From the NCBI GenBank assembly GCA_964565775.1, contig CAZMGB010000028.1, positions 1-22,033 on the forward strand: a stretch of 22,033 nt of DNA. The letters run 5' to 3'. Under the pieces are notes generated by a model. The model worked only from the letters and a program-made list of their open reading frames with translations, made no database searches and had not been told where the DNA came from. The stretch comes from CAZMGB01 sp964565775 (GTDB lineage Bacteria; Chloroflexota; Dehalococcoidia; DSTF01; JALHUB01). Below are positions 7,506-16,588 of the stretch, one piece after another (position 1 is the first letter of the stretch; each line of letters starts with the position of its first letter). The translations under genes and the position numbers were made by a program.

Positions 7506-8546
7506 TCAGTCCTCCTCGCCGGTCGACGGTTCGGCCGAGGGCAGCTCGGGCTGAGGTCCCTCAAGGGAAAGTGCCAGCCTGTCTCCGAGACGGCCCGCCA
7601 TCCTGTCCAGCTCGTCGTACTTGTTCTTGGCGCGACTCACGTGCGTGCCCAGGACGTCGAATTCGCCCCGGAATCGATCGAACTCCCGCCTAAGCTGCCC
7701 CAGCCTGCCCATCATCTCCTCGGCATGCTCTTGAACCTTCAGGACATTGAGGCCCCTGAGGAGGGCCTGGAGCAACGCATGAAACGTGTTGGGGGAAACC
7801 AGGTACACGCGGCGTTCTAGGGCGTATGTCATTGGCGACTCGGCGTCGGCACCCAAGATGGCCTCGTAGTACACGTTCTCGGCCGGCACGTACATCAGCG
7901 CGAAGTCCAGGGTGCCTTCGTCCGGCCGGACGTACTTGGCTACCTCATCGATGCGTGCCTTCACATCGCGCACGAACTCCCGCCGCAGCCGCCCTCGAGC
8001 GTCCTCGCCCTCAGCCTCAAGCAGCCTCTTGAAGCTGTCCACCGGGAACTTCGAGTCGACAGGTATCAACCCCTCGGGCAGGGTTATCACCGCGTCCACG
8101 ATCTCGCCGCTCCGAAAGCGATACTGGGTCTGGAAGCTGGCGGCAGGCAGGACCTGGGCCAGCAACTGCTCCAAGAGCAACTCGCCGAGGCCGCCGCGCA
8201 GCTTTGGCGGCTGGAGGATGTCCTGGAGGGCAGAGATATCCTGTCCGACCTCGAGAATGCGCTCGGCAGACTTGCCCAGGCCACCCAGTTGCTCGCCGAT
8301 CTTACCCATGCTCTCCGAAGCGCTTCTGAGCGATAGATTCACCGCCTCCTGCATGGAGCCGAAGCGGGAATCGACGCCCTTTAGCTGCTCCTGCAACGTC
8401 TGAACGTGACCCACGGTCTGAACGATGTCGCCGCGCTGAGCTTCAAGCTGGGCCTCCACGTTCCGGCGTCCCTCGCGGCTCTCCCACCAGACAAAGGCCA
8501 TGGCTGCGATCAAGAGCACGAAAAGAACGATGACGATCGTCTCCAC
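7506..8546 (-). CDS. rmuC: RmuC-family DNA recombination protein
   Basis: A ~346-residue member of the RmuC family, proteins with a restriction-endonuclease-like core that limit inversions at repeats in E. coli. The N-terminus is a single membrane helix (IVIVLFVLLIAAMAFVWW), followed by a coiled-coil region to about residue 105. The conserved core begins with the family signature LQPPKLRGGLGELLLEQLL and continues with DAVITLPEGLIPVDSKFP and MYVPAENVYYEAI. Two GTG codons stand in tandem (8549 and 8546); AGGAGG is 2 nt from the first and 5 nt from the second, so 8546 is preferred. That site overlaps the stop of the preceding beta-CASP gene, so translation is coupled. It is the last gene of the operon that starts with glycyl-tRNA synthetase. 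The tail is acidic and Pro/Ser-rich. Confidence 0.93.
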   Translation of the reverse strand: METIVIVLFVLLIAAMAFVWWESREGRRNVEAQLEAQRGDIVQTVGHVQTLQEQLKGVDSRFGSMQEAVNLSLRSASESMGKIGEQLGGLGKSAERILEVGQDISALQDILQPPKLRGGLGELLLEQLLAQVLPAASFQTQYRFRSGEIVDAVITLPEGLIPVDSKFPVDSFKRLLEAEGEDARGRLRREFVRDVKARIDEVAKYVRPDEGTLDFALMYVPAENVYYEAILGADAESPMTYALERRVYLVSPNTFHALLQALLRGLNVLKVQEHAEEMMGRLGQLRREFDRFRGEFDVLGTHVSRAKNKYDELDRMAGRLGDRLALSLEGPQPELPSAEPSTGEED

Positions 8547-8555
8547 CACGACCTC

Positions 8556-10232
8556 CTACGCCAGCTCTATTGTCCCAGCGTATTCGGGAACGATTATCTC
8601 GATCGGCTCGCCGGCCAGCGCCTCGACGAAGTAGCGGGGGTTCTCGGTGTGGATCGGCACCAGCGTCTGTGGCGCGATCTCCTTGATCATCTGAACCAGT
8701 TCGACCCCGCCGGCATGGCCCGAGGAGTGCAGCCCCTCTTCCTTGGGGGCGAACTCGGGCGGGTCCTTCGTGTCGTCAACGGGCAGGCCGACGCCCTCCA
8801 TCTGGAAGTGGCGCAGCCAGTTGCGCAGCCGCACCAGGTCCAGCCGCTGCTCCTCAGTATAAGCCTCGCTCGACGAGTAGACGTACTTGCCGCCCTGGGG
8901 GTCGATATCGACGAGGTTCTTCACATCCCAGAAGCTGAAGCAGAGGATGAACTTGTCCGGCGCCTCCTGCACCTGCTGGGGCGTAACGAACCGGTCCCGA
9001 TGCTCCTCGCGCAGCTTCCTCTCCCACGACTGCGGCTTCGACTTGAGGTCCTTGTAGATGCGCAGCCCGCCTGAGGCGGCCCGCACCGTGGGGATCGAAG
9101 GATCGACGAGACTCATGGCGTTCAGCAGATAGGCGTCCTTGGCGAGCACTACGAGTGTGCGGCCGACGTGCTCCGCTATCCGCAGGAACGCCTGGAGGCG
9201 CTCGATGTTGCGGGGACCGAAGTCGGCCACCACCAGACGCTCCTGGCCTTCGACCTGGCGGAGGGCGTTCTTCTCCACGTCCTCCTCGCCGATGAGTGGA
9301 GCCTCCGGCTCGTGTTCCTCGCCGCGCTTCGGCGCGCGCGTCCCCTCGCAGAGGAGCAGCCGCGGCTTGAGCGCGCGCGCCTCCTCGATGAAGCGCCGCG
9401 TCTGCTCGCCCCAGCCGCCGTGGAAGCGGAGGTCGCCCGTGTAGACGACCCAGCCCGCCGACGTCTCCACCGCCCAGGCGCTGGCACCATGGATGGAGTG
9501 ATCGACCGGGAAGCGTCGCACCGGCAGCCTGCCCACGCGGCCGAGGGCCGGTCGAGGGCCGGCGGGCGCGACGACCTTCTTGCTGACGGCGGGCGTGTGG
9601 TTCCAGAACCGGCGTGCGTCGTCGCTCAATTCAGGCATGTCGACGAAGGCGAAGGGGCGCTGGTGGTGCTCCCGCTGCGTCATGAGGTAGCCGCGCGTAT
9701 CGCTATCCGCGTCCTTCTCGTCGATGCCGCGCAGGTTGAGGTAGCAGACCTCCTTCTCGAAGTCCGACATGCCGCTGTCCTGCATCGCCTTGGCGATGAA
9801 GGCGGACATGGCGCTGGCGTAGATGGGAATCTCCTCCCGCAGGAACGAGATGTAGCCCGTGTGGTCCACGTGGGCGTGGGAGACGAGGACGCCGTCGATG
9901 CCCTCCAGGGCGCGGTAGTTCGGGTGCTCCCGGTAGCGCTCCCAGACGTCGCCCGCGGGCAGGAGGTCAGGGCGGTAGATGCCCTCCAGGGGCGGCAGGA
10001 GATGGCCGTAGTTCTGGAACTCGTCGGCGTACTCCATCTCCAGCAGGTCGAGGAGGCCGGCGCCGGGTCGGGGGTTGAGGTACTCCTCGAAGTACTTCTC
10101 GCGCACCTTGAAGGAGGTGCCGAAGTCGAAGAAGAGACGTCCTGAGCCTGCCGAAGGAGTAGCGGCGTCCTCGAGGAGGATTTTGTTGCCGCCAATGGTG
10201 CCGACGCCGCCGTAGCAGGTGATGGCAATCAT
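8556..10232 (-). CDS. RNase J-like MBL/beta-CASP ribonuclease
   Basis: This 558-residue metallo-beta-lactamase-fold protein belongs with the RNase J-like beta-CASP nucleases, which process or degrade RNA. It starts with ITCYGGVGTIGGNKILLED, typical of the group. Metal ligands are in SHAHVDHTG (H119, H121, D123, H124), FPVDHSIHG (H245) and YTGDLRFHGG (D267); the C-terminal beta-CASP motifs are SGHAGG (H506) and VPIHTENP (H528). Residues ~24-31 (ATPSAGSG) are encoded by a short dispersed repeat and interrupt the usual transition from LLED to the FFDFG strand. The start is the ATG at 10232, 12 nt after the DUF2283 stop, with a weak ribosome binding site. It is longer than a minimal beta-CASP protein because of an insertion between the metal motifs (~residues 150-215). 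Whether it is an endo- or exonuclease is not evident. Confidence 0.88.
   Translation of the reverse strand: MIAITCYGGVGTIGGNKILLEDAATPSAGSGRLFFDFGTSFKVREKYFEEYLNPRPGAGLLDLLEMEYADEFQNYGHLLPPLEGIYRPDLLPAGDVWERYREHPNYRALEGIDGVLVSHAHVDHTGYISFLREEIPIYASAMSAFIAKAMQDSGMSDFEKEVCYLNLRGIDEKDADSDTRGYLMTQREHHQRPFAFVDMPELSDDARRFWNHTPAVSKKVVAPAGPRPALGRVGRLPVRRFPVDHSIHGASAWAVETSAGWVVYTGDLRFHGGWGEQTRRFIEEARALKPRLLLCEGTRAPKRGEEHEPEAPLIGEEDVEKNALRQVEGQERLVVADFGPRNIERLQAFLRIAEHVGRTLVVLAKDAYLLNAMSLVDPSIPTVRAASGGLRIYKDLKSKPQSWERKLREEHRDRFVTPQQVQEAPDKFILCFSFWDVKNLVDIDPQGGKYVYSSSEAYTEEQRLDLVRLRNWLRHFQMEGVGLPVDDTKDPPEFAPKEEGLHSSGHAGGVELVQMIKEIAPQTLVPIHTENPRYFVEALAGEPIEIIVPEYAGTIELA
10139..10162. repeat. Short dispersed repeat inserted in the RNase J-like gene
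   Basis: The stretch reads CCTGAGCCTGCCGAAGGAG, i.e. CCTTCGGCAGGCTCAGG on the gene's strand. I recognise this as a version of the widely scattered short element of form CCTTCGACAGGCTCAGG, often found inside genes of Chloroflexota and other environmental bacteria. All three frames through it are open, which lets it sit in a coding region. Here it adds about eight residues near the N-terminus. Identification is from memory of the pattern. Confidence 0.55.
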
Positions 10233-10244
10233 GACCGGCGCCCG

Positions 10245-10460
10245 TTACGCCACGCCGAGGTCTTCCAGTTCTATCACCGGCTTCTTGGGGTCGAGGCCCA
10301 GATGCTCGCACGCCGAGAGGATCTCGATGCCTACTACCTCTTCGCCGGCGCCGAAATCCACAGCGATGTCCTCGGTGAGCCGCACCGTCGTCACTTGCGC
10401 GGGACGCTCCTTGAGGTAGATGTAGGCGGCGTCCACCTCGCGGTCATACGCGATCTTCAT
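10245..10460 (-). CDS. DUF2283 family protein
   Basis: A 71-residue protein matching DUF2283: MKIAYDREVDAAYIYL, then a short loop, DIAVDFGAGEEVVGIEIL, and a C-terminal acidic stretch. The D..AD..YI.....D....D..G..VGIEIL pattern is diagnostic of this small family. The function is not established. The ATG is preceded by GGAGGGAG. Its start overlaps the end of the DUF4258 gene by 17 nt. Such adjacent DUF4258-DUF2283 pairs are common in environmental bacteria and look like type II toxin-antitoxin pairs, with DUF2283 as the possible antitoxin; that role is inference. The next gene starts 12 nt downstream. Confidence 0.85.
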   Translation of the reverse strand: MKIAYDREVDAAYIYLKERPAQVTTVRLTEDIAVDFGAGEEVVGIEILSACEHLGLDPKKPVIELEDLGVA

Positions 10461-10725
10461 GCTTTCTCCCTCCGAAATAGAACACGTAAACCGTTACCAC
10501 CACTATCCTCTCACTCTCCTCCACAACTATGGGCATAACCTGCTTGGTCTCATAGTACCTGCCCTTCCACTCCGCCTCAAAGGAAAAGTTCTTGCGATAT
10601 GCTTGTCGCCCCGTCTTAGCCGATGCCCGCTCCCCCGTGAGGATTGCCGCCTCCACTTCCTGTCGGCTGGCTCCTCGCGAGGGCATCTGGCTGAGAGCGT
10701 GCTCCGAGAAGGCGATCGGCTTCAT
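10444..10725 (-). CDS. DUF4258 family protein (possible RelE/BrnT-like toxin)
   Basis: A 93-residue protein with the DUF4258 pattern: FSEHALSQMPSRGASRQEVEAAILTGE at the N-terminus (helix with H and R), then FSFEAEWKGRYYETKQVMPIVVEES and a final VVVTVYVFYF strand. The fold resembles small toxins of the BrnT/RelE type, which act on RNA, but catalytic residues cannot be assigned here. The ATG at 10725 follows GGACGGACAG. It begins 13 nt after the glycyl-tRNA synthetase stop and ends inside the DUF2283 gene, so the pair lies in the middle of a housekeeping operon rather than in its own transcription unit. Confidence 0.82.
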   Translation of the reverse strand: MKPIAFSEHALSQMPSRGASRQEVEAAILTGERASAKTGRQAYRKNFSFEAEWKGRYYETKQVMPIVVEESERIVVVTVYVFYFGGRKHEDRV

Positions 10726-10738
10726 CTGTCCGTCCGAG

Positions 10739-12067
<1,329 letters not shown>

Positions 12068-12488
12068 GTAGTGCCTCCGAGAAGTTGTCTGGAACGCGAA
12101 GTTGGCTGAAAGTTAGCAGCTTTGTTCGGGCAAGTAAAGGGGAAGCGCATCGAATCCGTCGATCCAGGTTTGCGCGGCACACCAGGCGGCTGCAAGCCCC
12201 CGGCGGCCAGGCAGAACCCTGTGCGCTCTCGCCACACTGATTGGCAGGGGAACAAGACTTGGGTGATAAAGGCTTCGGCGCGCCAGGATTAAGGGGATCG
12301 AACCTCTGGAATGCGGGATCGGCCTCACCGCTACAAATCAGCAATTCGGGCTCTCGGTCGATAACCGATGTGGAGATAACCTTGAAGCGGAGTGTTCCGG
12401 ACGACTATAGGGAGAAGCCCTAATTGATCTGCAGCCGATAACTGGGTAAAACCCTAATTGGGCGCCACAGGGAGAGTCTTTCTTGCAT
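12068..12488. other. Divergent intergenic region between glyS and the glycosyltransferase gene
   Basis: The 421-bp stretch is less GC-rich than its neighbours toward the right. It must hold promoters for both directions, but no strong -35/-10 pair stands out. It contains the direct repeat CCCTAATTG (see 12417-12460) and the small dyad CGGT-CGATA-ACCG near 12357. No gene is supported. Confidence 0.6.
12417..12460 (+). repeat. Direct repeat (G/A)CCCTAATTG upstream of the glycosyltransferase gene
   Basis: GCCCTAATTG at 12417-12426 and ACCCTAATTG at 12451-12460 share nine of ten bases and start 34 bp apart, close to three helical turns. Both lie within 75 bp of the gene start, a position suitable for a regulator or promoter element. 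Confidence 0.4.
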
Positions 12489-13886
12489 ATGGCCCGTCCT
12501 ACTTTCGTCCTTCTGAGCTTCGAAGGGCCCGACCCATACTCCCATGCCGGGGGTCTTGGAACGCGCGTTAGCGAGCTGTCTAGGGCGCTGTCCTGCCTCG
12601 GATTCGAGACTCATCTCTTCTTCATCGGCGACCCCCACCTGCCGGGACACGAAATCCTGAGCGATGGAAGGCTTCACCTCCACCGCTGGTGCCAGTGGAT
12701 CAGCGAGTACCATCCCGCCGGCGTGTACGATGGCGAGGAGGGGAAGCTGTCAGACTGGAACCAGTCTCTGCCGCCGTGGTTGGAATCCGAGCTCCTGGAG
12801 TCACGGCTCCAAAGCGGCGGTTCTGTTGTCATCATGGCGGAGGAATGGCAGACGGCCGGGTCTATCATCACGCTCCATCATGGGCTCCTGAGGCGCGGCT
12901 GGCGCGATCGGGTGCAGACACTCTGGAACGCCAACAACACGTTCGGCTTTCATCGCATCGACTGGGGGATGCTTCGAAGCTCAAGCACGATAACCACAGT
13001 AAGCCGCTACATGAAGCACGTAATGTGGCGCCTGGGAGTAGACGCGCGTGTGATTCCTAATGGAATCCCCGATTGCTGGCTACAGCTTGTGGACCGGCAC
13101 GCCCGGCGTGAGCTATCGGGGATATTCGGCGACCGGCTGGCGCTAGTGAAGGTGGCCCGCTGGGACCCCGACAAGCGATGGCTGATGGCGGTGGCCGCCG
13201 TGGCGCAACTGAAGGCCCTGGGACAGAAGCCGGTATTGCTGGCCCGGGGCGGACTGGAAGAGCACAGGCACGAAGTGTTGGCCTGCGCGGAACGTGCCGG
13301 ACTCCAGGTTTCCTCCGCCCACTGGACGGGGGAGGATCCGCAAGCGTTGACAGAAGCGCTCCGCCCTGCGGTGGCCGCCGACATGGTTGTCCTGGAAAGC
13401 CATCTATCGGGCCCCCAGAGCCGTCTCCTCTTCCATGCCGCCGATATCGTGCTGGCCAACAGCGGGCTGGAGCCGTTCGGCCTCGTGGGCCTGGAGACGA
13501 TGGCCGCCGGAGGGGTGGCCTTCGTCGGCTGCACCGGTGAAGACTACGCCACACCGGGACACGATGCCATCTCGCTTCAAACGAGCGAGCCGCGGGAGAT
13601 CGTGCATCGCGCCATGGAGCTACGCCGCTCACCGGCCGAGGCAGCCAGGATCCGCTCGGCGGCGAAGCGCTCCGCGATGCGGTACACGTGGAAGTCGGTT
13701 ATCGCCAGGAACCTGATTCCCTTGCTCGAGGAGCTGGGAGCGCCCCTCATCCCCACCGCCCCTCACGCCGAAGCTATCCCGCCGGAGCGGGCTTCGGTTC
13801 CCAAGACGGCTCCGAACGCGGTTCCGCTCGCAGCCCCCGCCCCGACTCGTCCGGTGGCGCGAGGCGTGCCACAGCTCGCCGCATAG
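12489..13886 (+). CDS. GT4-type glycosyltransferase
   Basis: A 465-residue GT-B fold enzyme that moves a sugar from a nucleotide donor to an unknown acceptor. The N-terminal acceptor domain has the PDPYSHAGGLGTRVSELSRAL loop, resembling the glycogen/starch-synthase type GGLG motif. The linker region has WNANNTFGFHRIDW, then TTVSRYMKHVMWRLGV and VIPNGIP. The donor domain has KVARWDPDKR (~221-230) and the EX7E motif EPFGLVGLE (E328, E336). The last ~50 residues are Pro/Ala-rich and probably disordered. The ATG at 12489 is chosen; an in-frame TTG at 12483 lies at better spacing from GGGAG (12470-12474) and could be the real start, adding two residues. It has no sugar-pathway neighbours, so the product (polysaccharide, glycolipid, compatible solute) is open. 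Confidence 0.9.
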   Translation: MARPTFVLLSFEGPDPYSHAGGLGTRVSELSRALSCLGFETHLFFIGDPHLPGHEILSDGRLHLHRWCQWISEYHPAGVYDGEEGKLSDWNQSLPPWLESELLESRLQSGGSVVIMAEEWQTAGSIITLHHGLLRRGWRDRVQTLWNANNTFGFHRIDWGMLRSSSTITTVSRYMKHVMWRLGVDARVIPNGIPDCWLQLVDRHARRELSGIFGDRLALVKVARWDPDKRWLMAVAAVAQLKALGQKPVLLARGGLEEHRHEVLACAERAGLQVSSAHWTGEDPQALTEALRPAVAADMVVLESHLSGPQSRLLFHAADIVLANSGLEPFGLVGLETMAAGGVAFVGCTGEDYATPGHDAISLQTSEPREIVHRAMELRRSPAEAARIRSAAKRSAMRYTWKSVIARNLIPLLEELGAPLIPTAPHAEAIPPERASVPKTAPNAVPLAAPAPTRPVARGVPQLAA

Positions 13887-13895
13887 GACACCTGT

Positions 13896-13944
13896 CGGGC
13901 CCAAGAATCGCGACCGCATCGCAGACGATTCGCCGGCCGGCCCG
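13896..13944. terminator. Nested inverted repeats between convergent genes
   Basis: CGGGCC (13896-13901) pairs with GGCCCG (13939-13944). Inside it GAATCG (13905-13910) pairs with CGATTC (13926-13931). The position between the convergent ends of the glycosyltransferase and enolase-superfamily genes suits a shared terminator, but there is no U-run. Confidence 0.4.
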
Positions 13945-13946
13945 TC

Positions 13947-15056
13947 TTACTCTTCGGCCCGCAGCAGATCGGGGCGCGGCTCAACGCCCAGGCCAGGGCG
14001 CTGTGGCACCATGATGTCTCCGTTGGAATCGGGCAACAGCGGCTCCGCCAGGATGGACTGGAAGACCCGCGCTGAGTACCCCGGCGGCTCGTTGAAGATC
14101 TCCACGTAGGGCATGTTGGGCGCCGAGGCGCAGAGGTGGAGGTGGGCCAGGAAGCCGAAGCCGTCCTCGCCGTGATGAGGGACGACGAGCTTCCGGTGCA
14201 TCTCCGCCAGGGCGACGATCTTTCGTATCTGGGAGATGGGCTCGGTATTGTGCACCTCCGGCTGGATGATGTCGTACACGTTCTGTTCGATCATCCAGCG
14301 GAACTCATGCAGGCCGAGGTTGTTCTCGCCACCGGCGATGGGAATCTCCACCGTCTCACAAAGCCTGGCGAGGCCCTCCCAGTCGTAGCGATCCAGCGGC
14401 TCCTCAAGCCAGCGCACGCCGAGCCGCTGAAGCTCCCGCGCGGTGTCCAGCGCCCGCTGGAAGTCCCAGACCGGCCCCGGCTTGGGCTGGATCGTGCCGG
14501 GAGCCTGGGCCTGGTTGGCGTCGACCATGATCTCCATACGATCGCCGACGGCCTCACGCACCTTCTCCACCTGACGCACGTCCTCTTCGATGGTCCAGTC
14601 GTGAATGCGGAGCTTGATGGCCCGCCAGCCTTCCTCGTGGCAGCGGAGGGCGTCCTCGGCTCGTCGCTCGCCGGTGCGGACTTCCATGCAGCTAGAGTAG
14701 GCGCGGACGCGGTCCTTGTGGCCGCCCCACAGCTTGTAGAGGGGCTGGCCGCAGGCCTTGCCGATGACGTCCCAGAGGGCGATCTCCAGGACCCAGCCGC
14801 CGCCGGCGTTTCGCAGGACCTGGACGTTGCGCTCGACGGCGAAGGGGTCGGCGCCCACCAGGTAGGGGACTATGGCCGTACGCAGCAGGCGCTCGTCAAC
14901 GGGCGGGCCATAGCCGCTGATGCCCTCGTCTGTCTGCACCTCCACGAAGGAGGAGTTGACACTAGCCCAAGTGCCGCCAGGACTCCAGGCGGGGGCTATG
15001 GGCTGGCTGAGAGGGACATCGGGATGAGCATGGAGCTTGATGTCGCGGATTCTCAT
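13947..15056 (-). CDS. Enolase superfamily (mandelate racemase/muconate lactonizing-like) enzyme
   Basis: A 369-residue protein with the enolase-superfamily layout: an N-terminal capping domain followed by a barrel. Metal ligands are D179 (VDANQ), E218/E219 (LEEP) and E244 (GGEN). The barrel acid/base positions are K148-x-R150 (IKLRIH) and H294/H295 (VPHHGEDG). Mandelate racemase has KxK and a His-Asp pair; here the second Lys is Arg and the usual QPD is QPEVHNTEP, with Glu267 in place of Asp. This suggests an acid-sugar dehydratase or epimerase rather than mandelate racemase, with unknown substrate. The ATG is preceded by TGAGGAG. It stands as a single gene, ~100 nt downstream of the beta-CASP gene on the same strand. 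Confidence 0.87.
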   Translation of the reverse strand: MRIRDIKLHAHPDVPLSQPIAPAWSPGGTWASVNSSFVEVQTDEGISGYGPPVDERLLRTAIVPYLVGADPFAVERNVQVLRNAGGGWVLEIALWDVIGKACGQPLYKLWGGHKDRVRAYSSCMEVRTGERRAEDALRCHEEGWRAIKLRIHDWTIEEDVRQVEKVREAVGDRMEIMVDANQAQAPGTIQPKPGPVWDFQRALDTARELQRLGVRWLEEPLDRYDWEGLARLCETVEIPIAGGENNLGLHEFRWMIEQNVYDIIQPEVHNTEPISQIRKIVALAEMHRKLVVPHHGEDGFGFLAHLHLCASAPNMPYVEIFNEPPGYSARVFQSILAEPLLPDSNGDIMVPQRPGLGVEPRPDLLRAEE

Positions 15057-15155
15057 GAGTGCCTCTCCTCACACTTGCCCATCGGTCGCGACCGCCCGGA
15101 CGTCTCCCGCGAAGGAAGGGAGATGAGCCCCCTGGAGCCTCGGCGCCGAGGAGAG

Positions 15156-16544
15156 CTATACCCCGTAGCTCTCGCCAAGGACGGCGATGCGCACCTTTCT
15201 CCCTAGCTCGGTGCGTATGACCGCCGCCAGCCCTTCCAGGCTCTTCTGCTCGCCGTGCACGAGCAGCACGTCTGCCTTCTCCGTCCCCCGCAGCCAGTCC
15301 ACCAGCCCCCGCTGATCGGCGTGGGCGCTGAGGCCGTTGATCGTGTAGACGCGGGCGCGCACCGCTACCTCCTCACCGAAGATGCGGATGGAACGGGCGC
15401 CGTCGACGATGGCGCGGCCAGGCGTGCCGTTCGCCTGGTAGCCGACGAAGACGACCGAGCACTCCTCGCGCCACAGGTTGTGCCGCAGGTGATGAAGAAT
15501 GCGCCCCCCGTTCGCCATGCCGCTTCCGGCGATGACTATGCTCCCCGACGGCCAGCGCTGGATGGCCTTCGAGTCCTCCGTGCTCACCGTGAACTCCACG
15601 CCCGGGAACTCGAACGGGTTCTCGCCCGCCTGTAGCTTGGCGAGAAGCCGCGGGTTGAGCGCTTTCAGGTGACGTTCGTAGGTCTTGGTGATGCTCACGG
15701 CAAGCGGGCTGTCGAGGAAGATGCGGCACCGGGGCAGTTCACCAGCATCCCACATGAGGTGCAGGTAGTAGAGCACGTCCTGCGAGCGCTCGAGAGCGAA
15801 GGAGGGAATGAGGACGTTGCCGCCGCGTCCGATCGCCTCCTTGACCGCCTGCTCGAACTCCCGTCGCGACTCCTCGACGGAGCGGTGCGGCCGGTCGCCA
15901 TAGGTCGCCTCGCTGACGACGAGGTCGCAGGGGTGCGGGTCGACCGGATCGGGCATCACTTCGCGCCCCCGGTAGCCGATGTCGCCGCTGAAGGTTGCGC
16001 GCTGGCGTTGCCCGTTCCTCTTCTCCTCGAACTCCAGAAACGCAGAACCGAGGATGTGGCCGGCGTTGCGGAAGGTCACCGACAAGCCGTTTCCCAGTGA
16101 GAGTGGCGAATCGTAGCCGATAGGCGCTTCGAACTGATCCATCGCCATCAGCACGTCTTCGACAGCATACGGCGGTGGCTCCACCTGGTTGCCCCGGCGC
16201 TTCGCTTTTCGCTGCCGCGTGCCATACTCCTCGTACATCACGTGCGCTGCGTCCATGAGAATCAGCCGCCCTATCTCCCGCGTCTCCGCCGTCGTCAGTA
16301 TGGGCCCTTCGTAGCCCTCCTTGACGAGCAGGGGCACGCGACCGATGTGGTCGAGGTGACCGTGCGTGATGATGACGGCGTCGATGCTCTTGACGTCGAA
16401 GTGGAACGGCTCGGCGCTGCGGGCGTAGGAGTGCTCGCCGCCCTGGAACTGGCCGCAGTCCACCAGCAGCCGCTTGCCGCCGGCCTCTAGCAGATGGCAG
16501 GAGCCGGTAACCTCACCCGCCGCTCCGTAGGCCGTAACACGCAT
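15156..16544 (-). CDS. MBL/beta-CASP ribonuclease, CPSF73/TTHA0252 type
   Basis: A 462-residue beta-CASP nuclease of the type studied as TTHA0252 in Thermus thermophilus, related to eukaryotic CPSF73. Metal motifs are VDCGQFQGG (~28-36), THGHLDHIGR (H61, H63, D65, H66), AGHILGSAFLEF (H163) and FSGDIGYRG (D188). The beta-CASP segment has SEATYGDRPH, PSFALERSQD and SGMANGGRILHHL. The final motif is NGLSAHADQRGL, followed by VLLVHGE. It probably acts in the cytoplasm as an RNA endonuclease. AAAGGA precedes the ATG. It shares only the fold with the RNase J-like protein at 8556-10232: it is shorter, with different motifs, so the two are different subfamilies rather than duplicates. Confidence 0.93.
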   Translation of the reverse strand: MRVTAYGAAGEVTGSCHLLEAGGKRLLVDCGQFQGGEHSYARSAEPFHFDVKSIDAVIITHGHLDHIGRVPLLVKEGYEGPILTTAETREIGRLILMDAAHVMYEEYGTRQRKAKRRGNQVEPPPYAVEDVLMAMDQFEAPIGYDSPLSLGNGLSVTFRNAGHILGSAFLEFEEKRNGQRQRATFSGDIGYRGREVMPDPVDPHPCDLVVSEATYGDRPHRSVEESRREFEQAVKEAIGRGGNVLIPSFALERSQDVLYYLHLMWDAGELPRCRIFLDSPLAVSITKTYERHLKALNPRLLAKLQAGENPFEFPGVEFTVSTEDSKAIQRWPSGSIVIAGSGMANGGRILHHLRHNLWREECSVVFVGYQANGTPGRAIVDGARSIRIFGEEVAVRARVYTINGLSAHADQRGLVDWLRGTEKADVLLVHGEQKSLEGLAAVIRTELGRKVRIAVLGESYGV

Positions 16545-16588
16545 GGAATGCGTCCTTTCATATGTGGCGTTACGACGCGGGGAGAGAG

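Noticed and set aside
9168..10145. Long open frame antisense to the RNase J-like gene (also similar ones at 10946-12109, 14136-15206 and 18686-19801)
   Set aside because: These are antisense open frames caused by high GC and third-position bias. Their translations are low-complexity (Val/Leu/Ala/Arg/His-rich), match no family, and lie opposite well-supported genes.
12068..12300. T-box riboswitch for glycyl-tRNA synthetase
   Set aside because: No T-box core or specifier stem could be found on the minus strand upstream of the gene.
12284..12320. Sequence GGGGATCGAACCTC, resembling the T-arm of a tRNA on the minus strand
   Set aside because: The T-stem has mismatches and no anticodon arm, D-arm or matching acceptor stem can be built on either side. 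It could be a decayed tRNA end, but nothing supports this.
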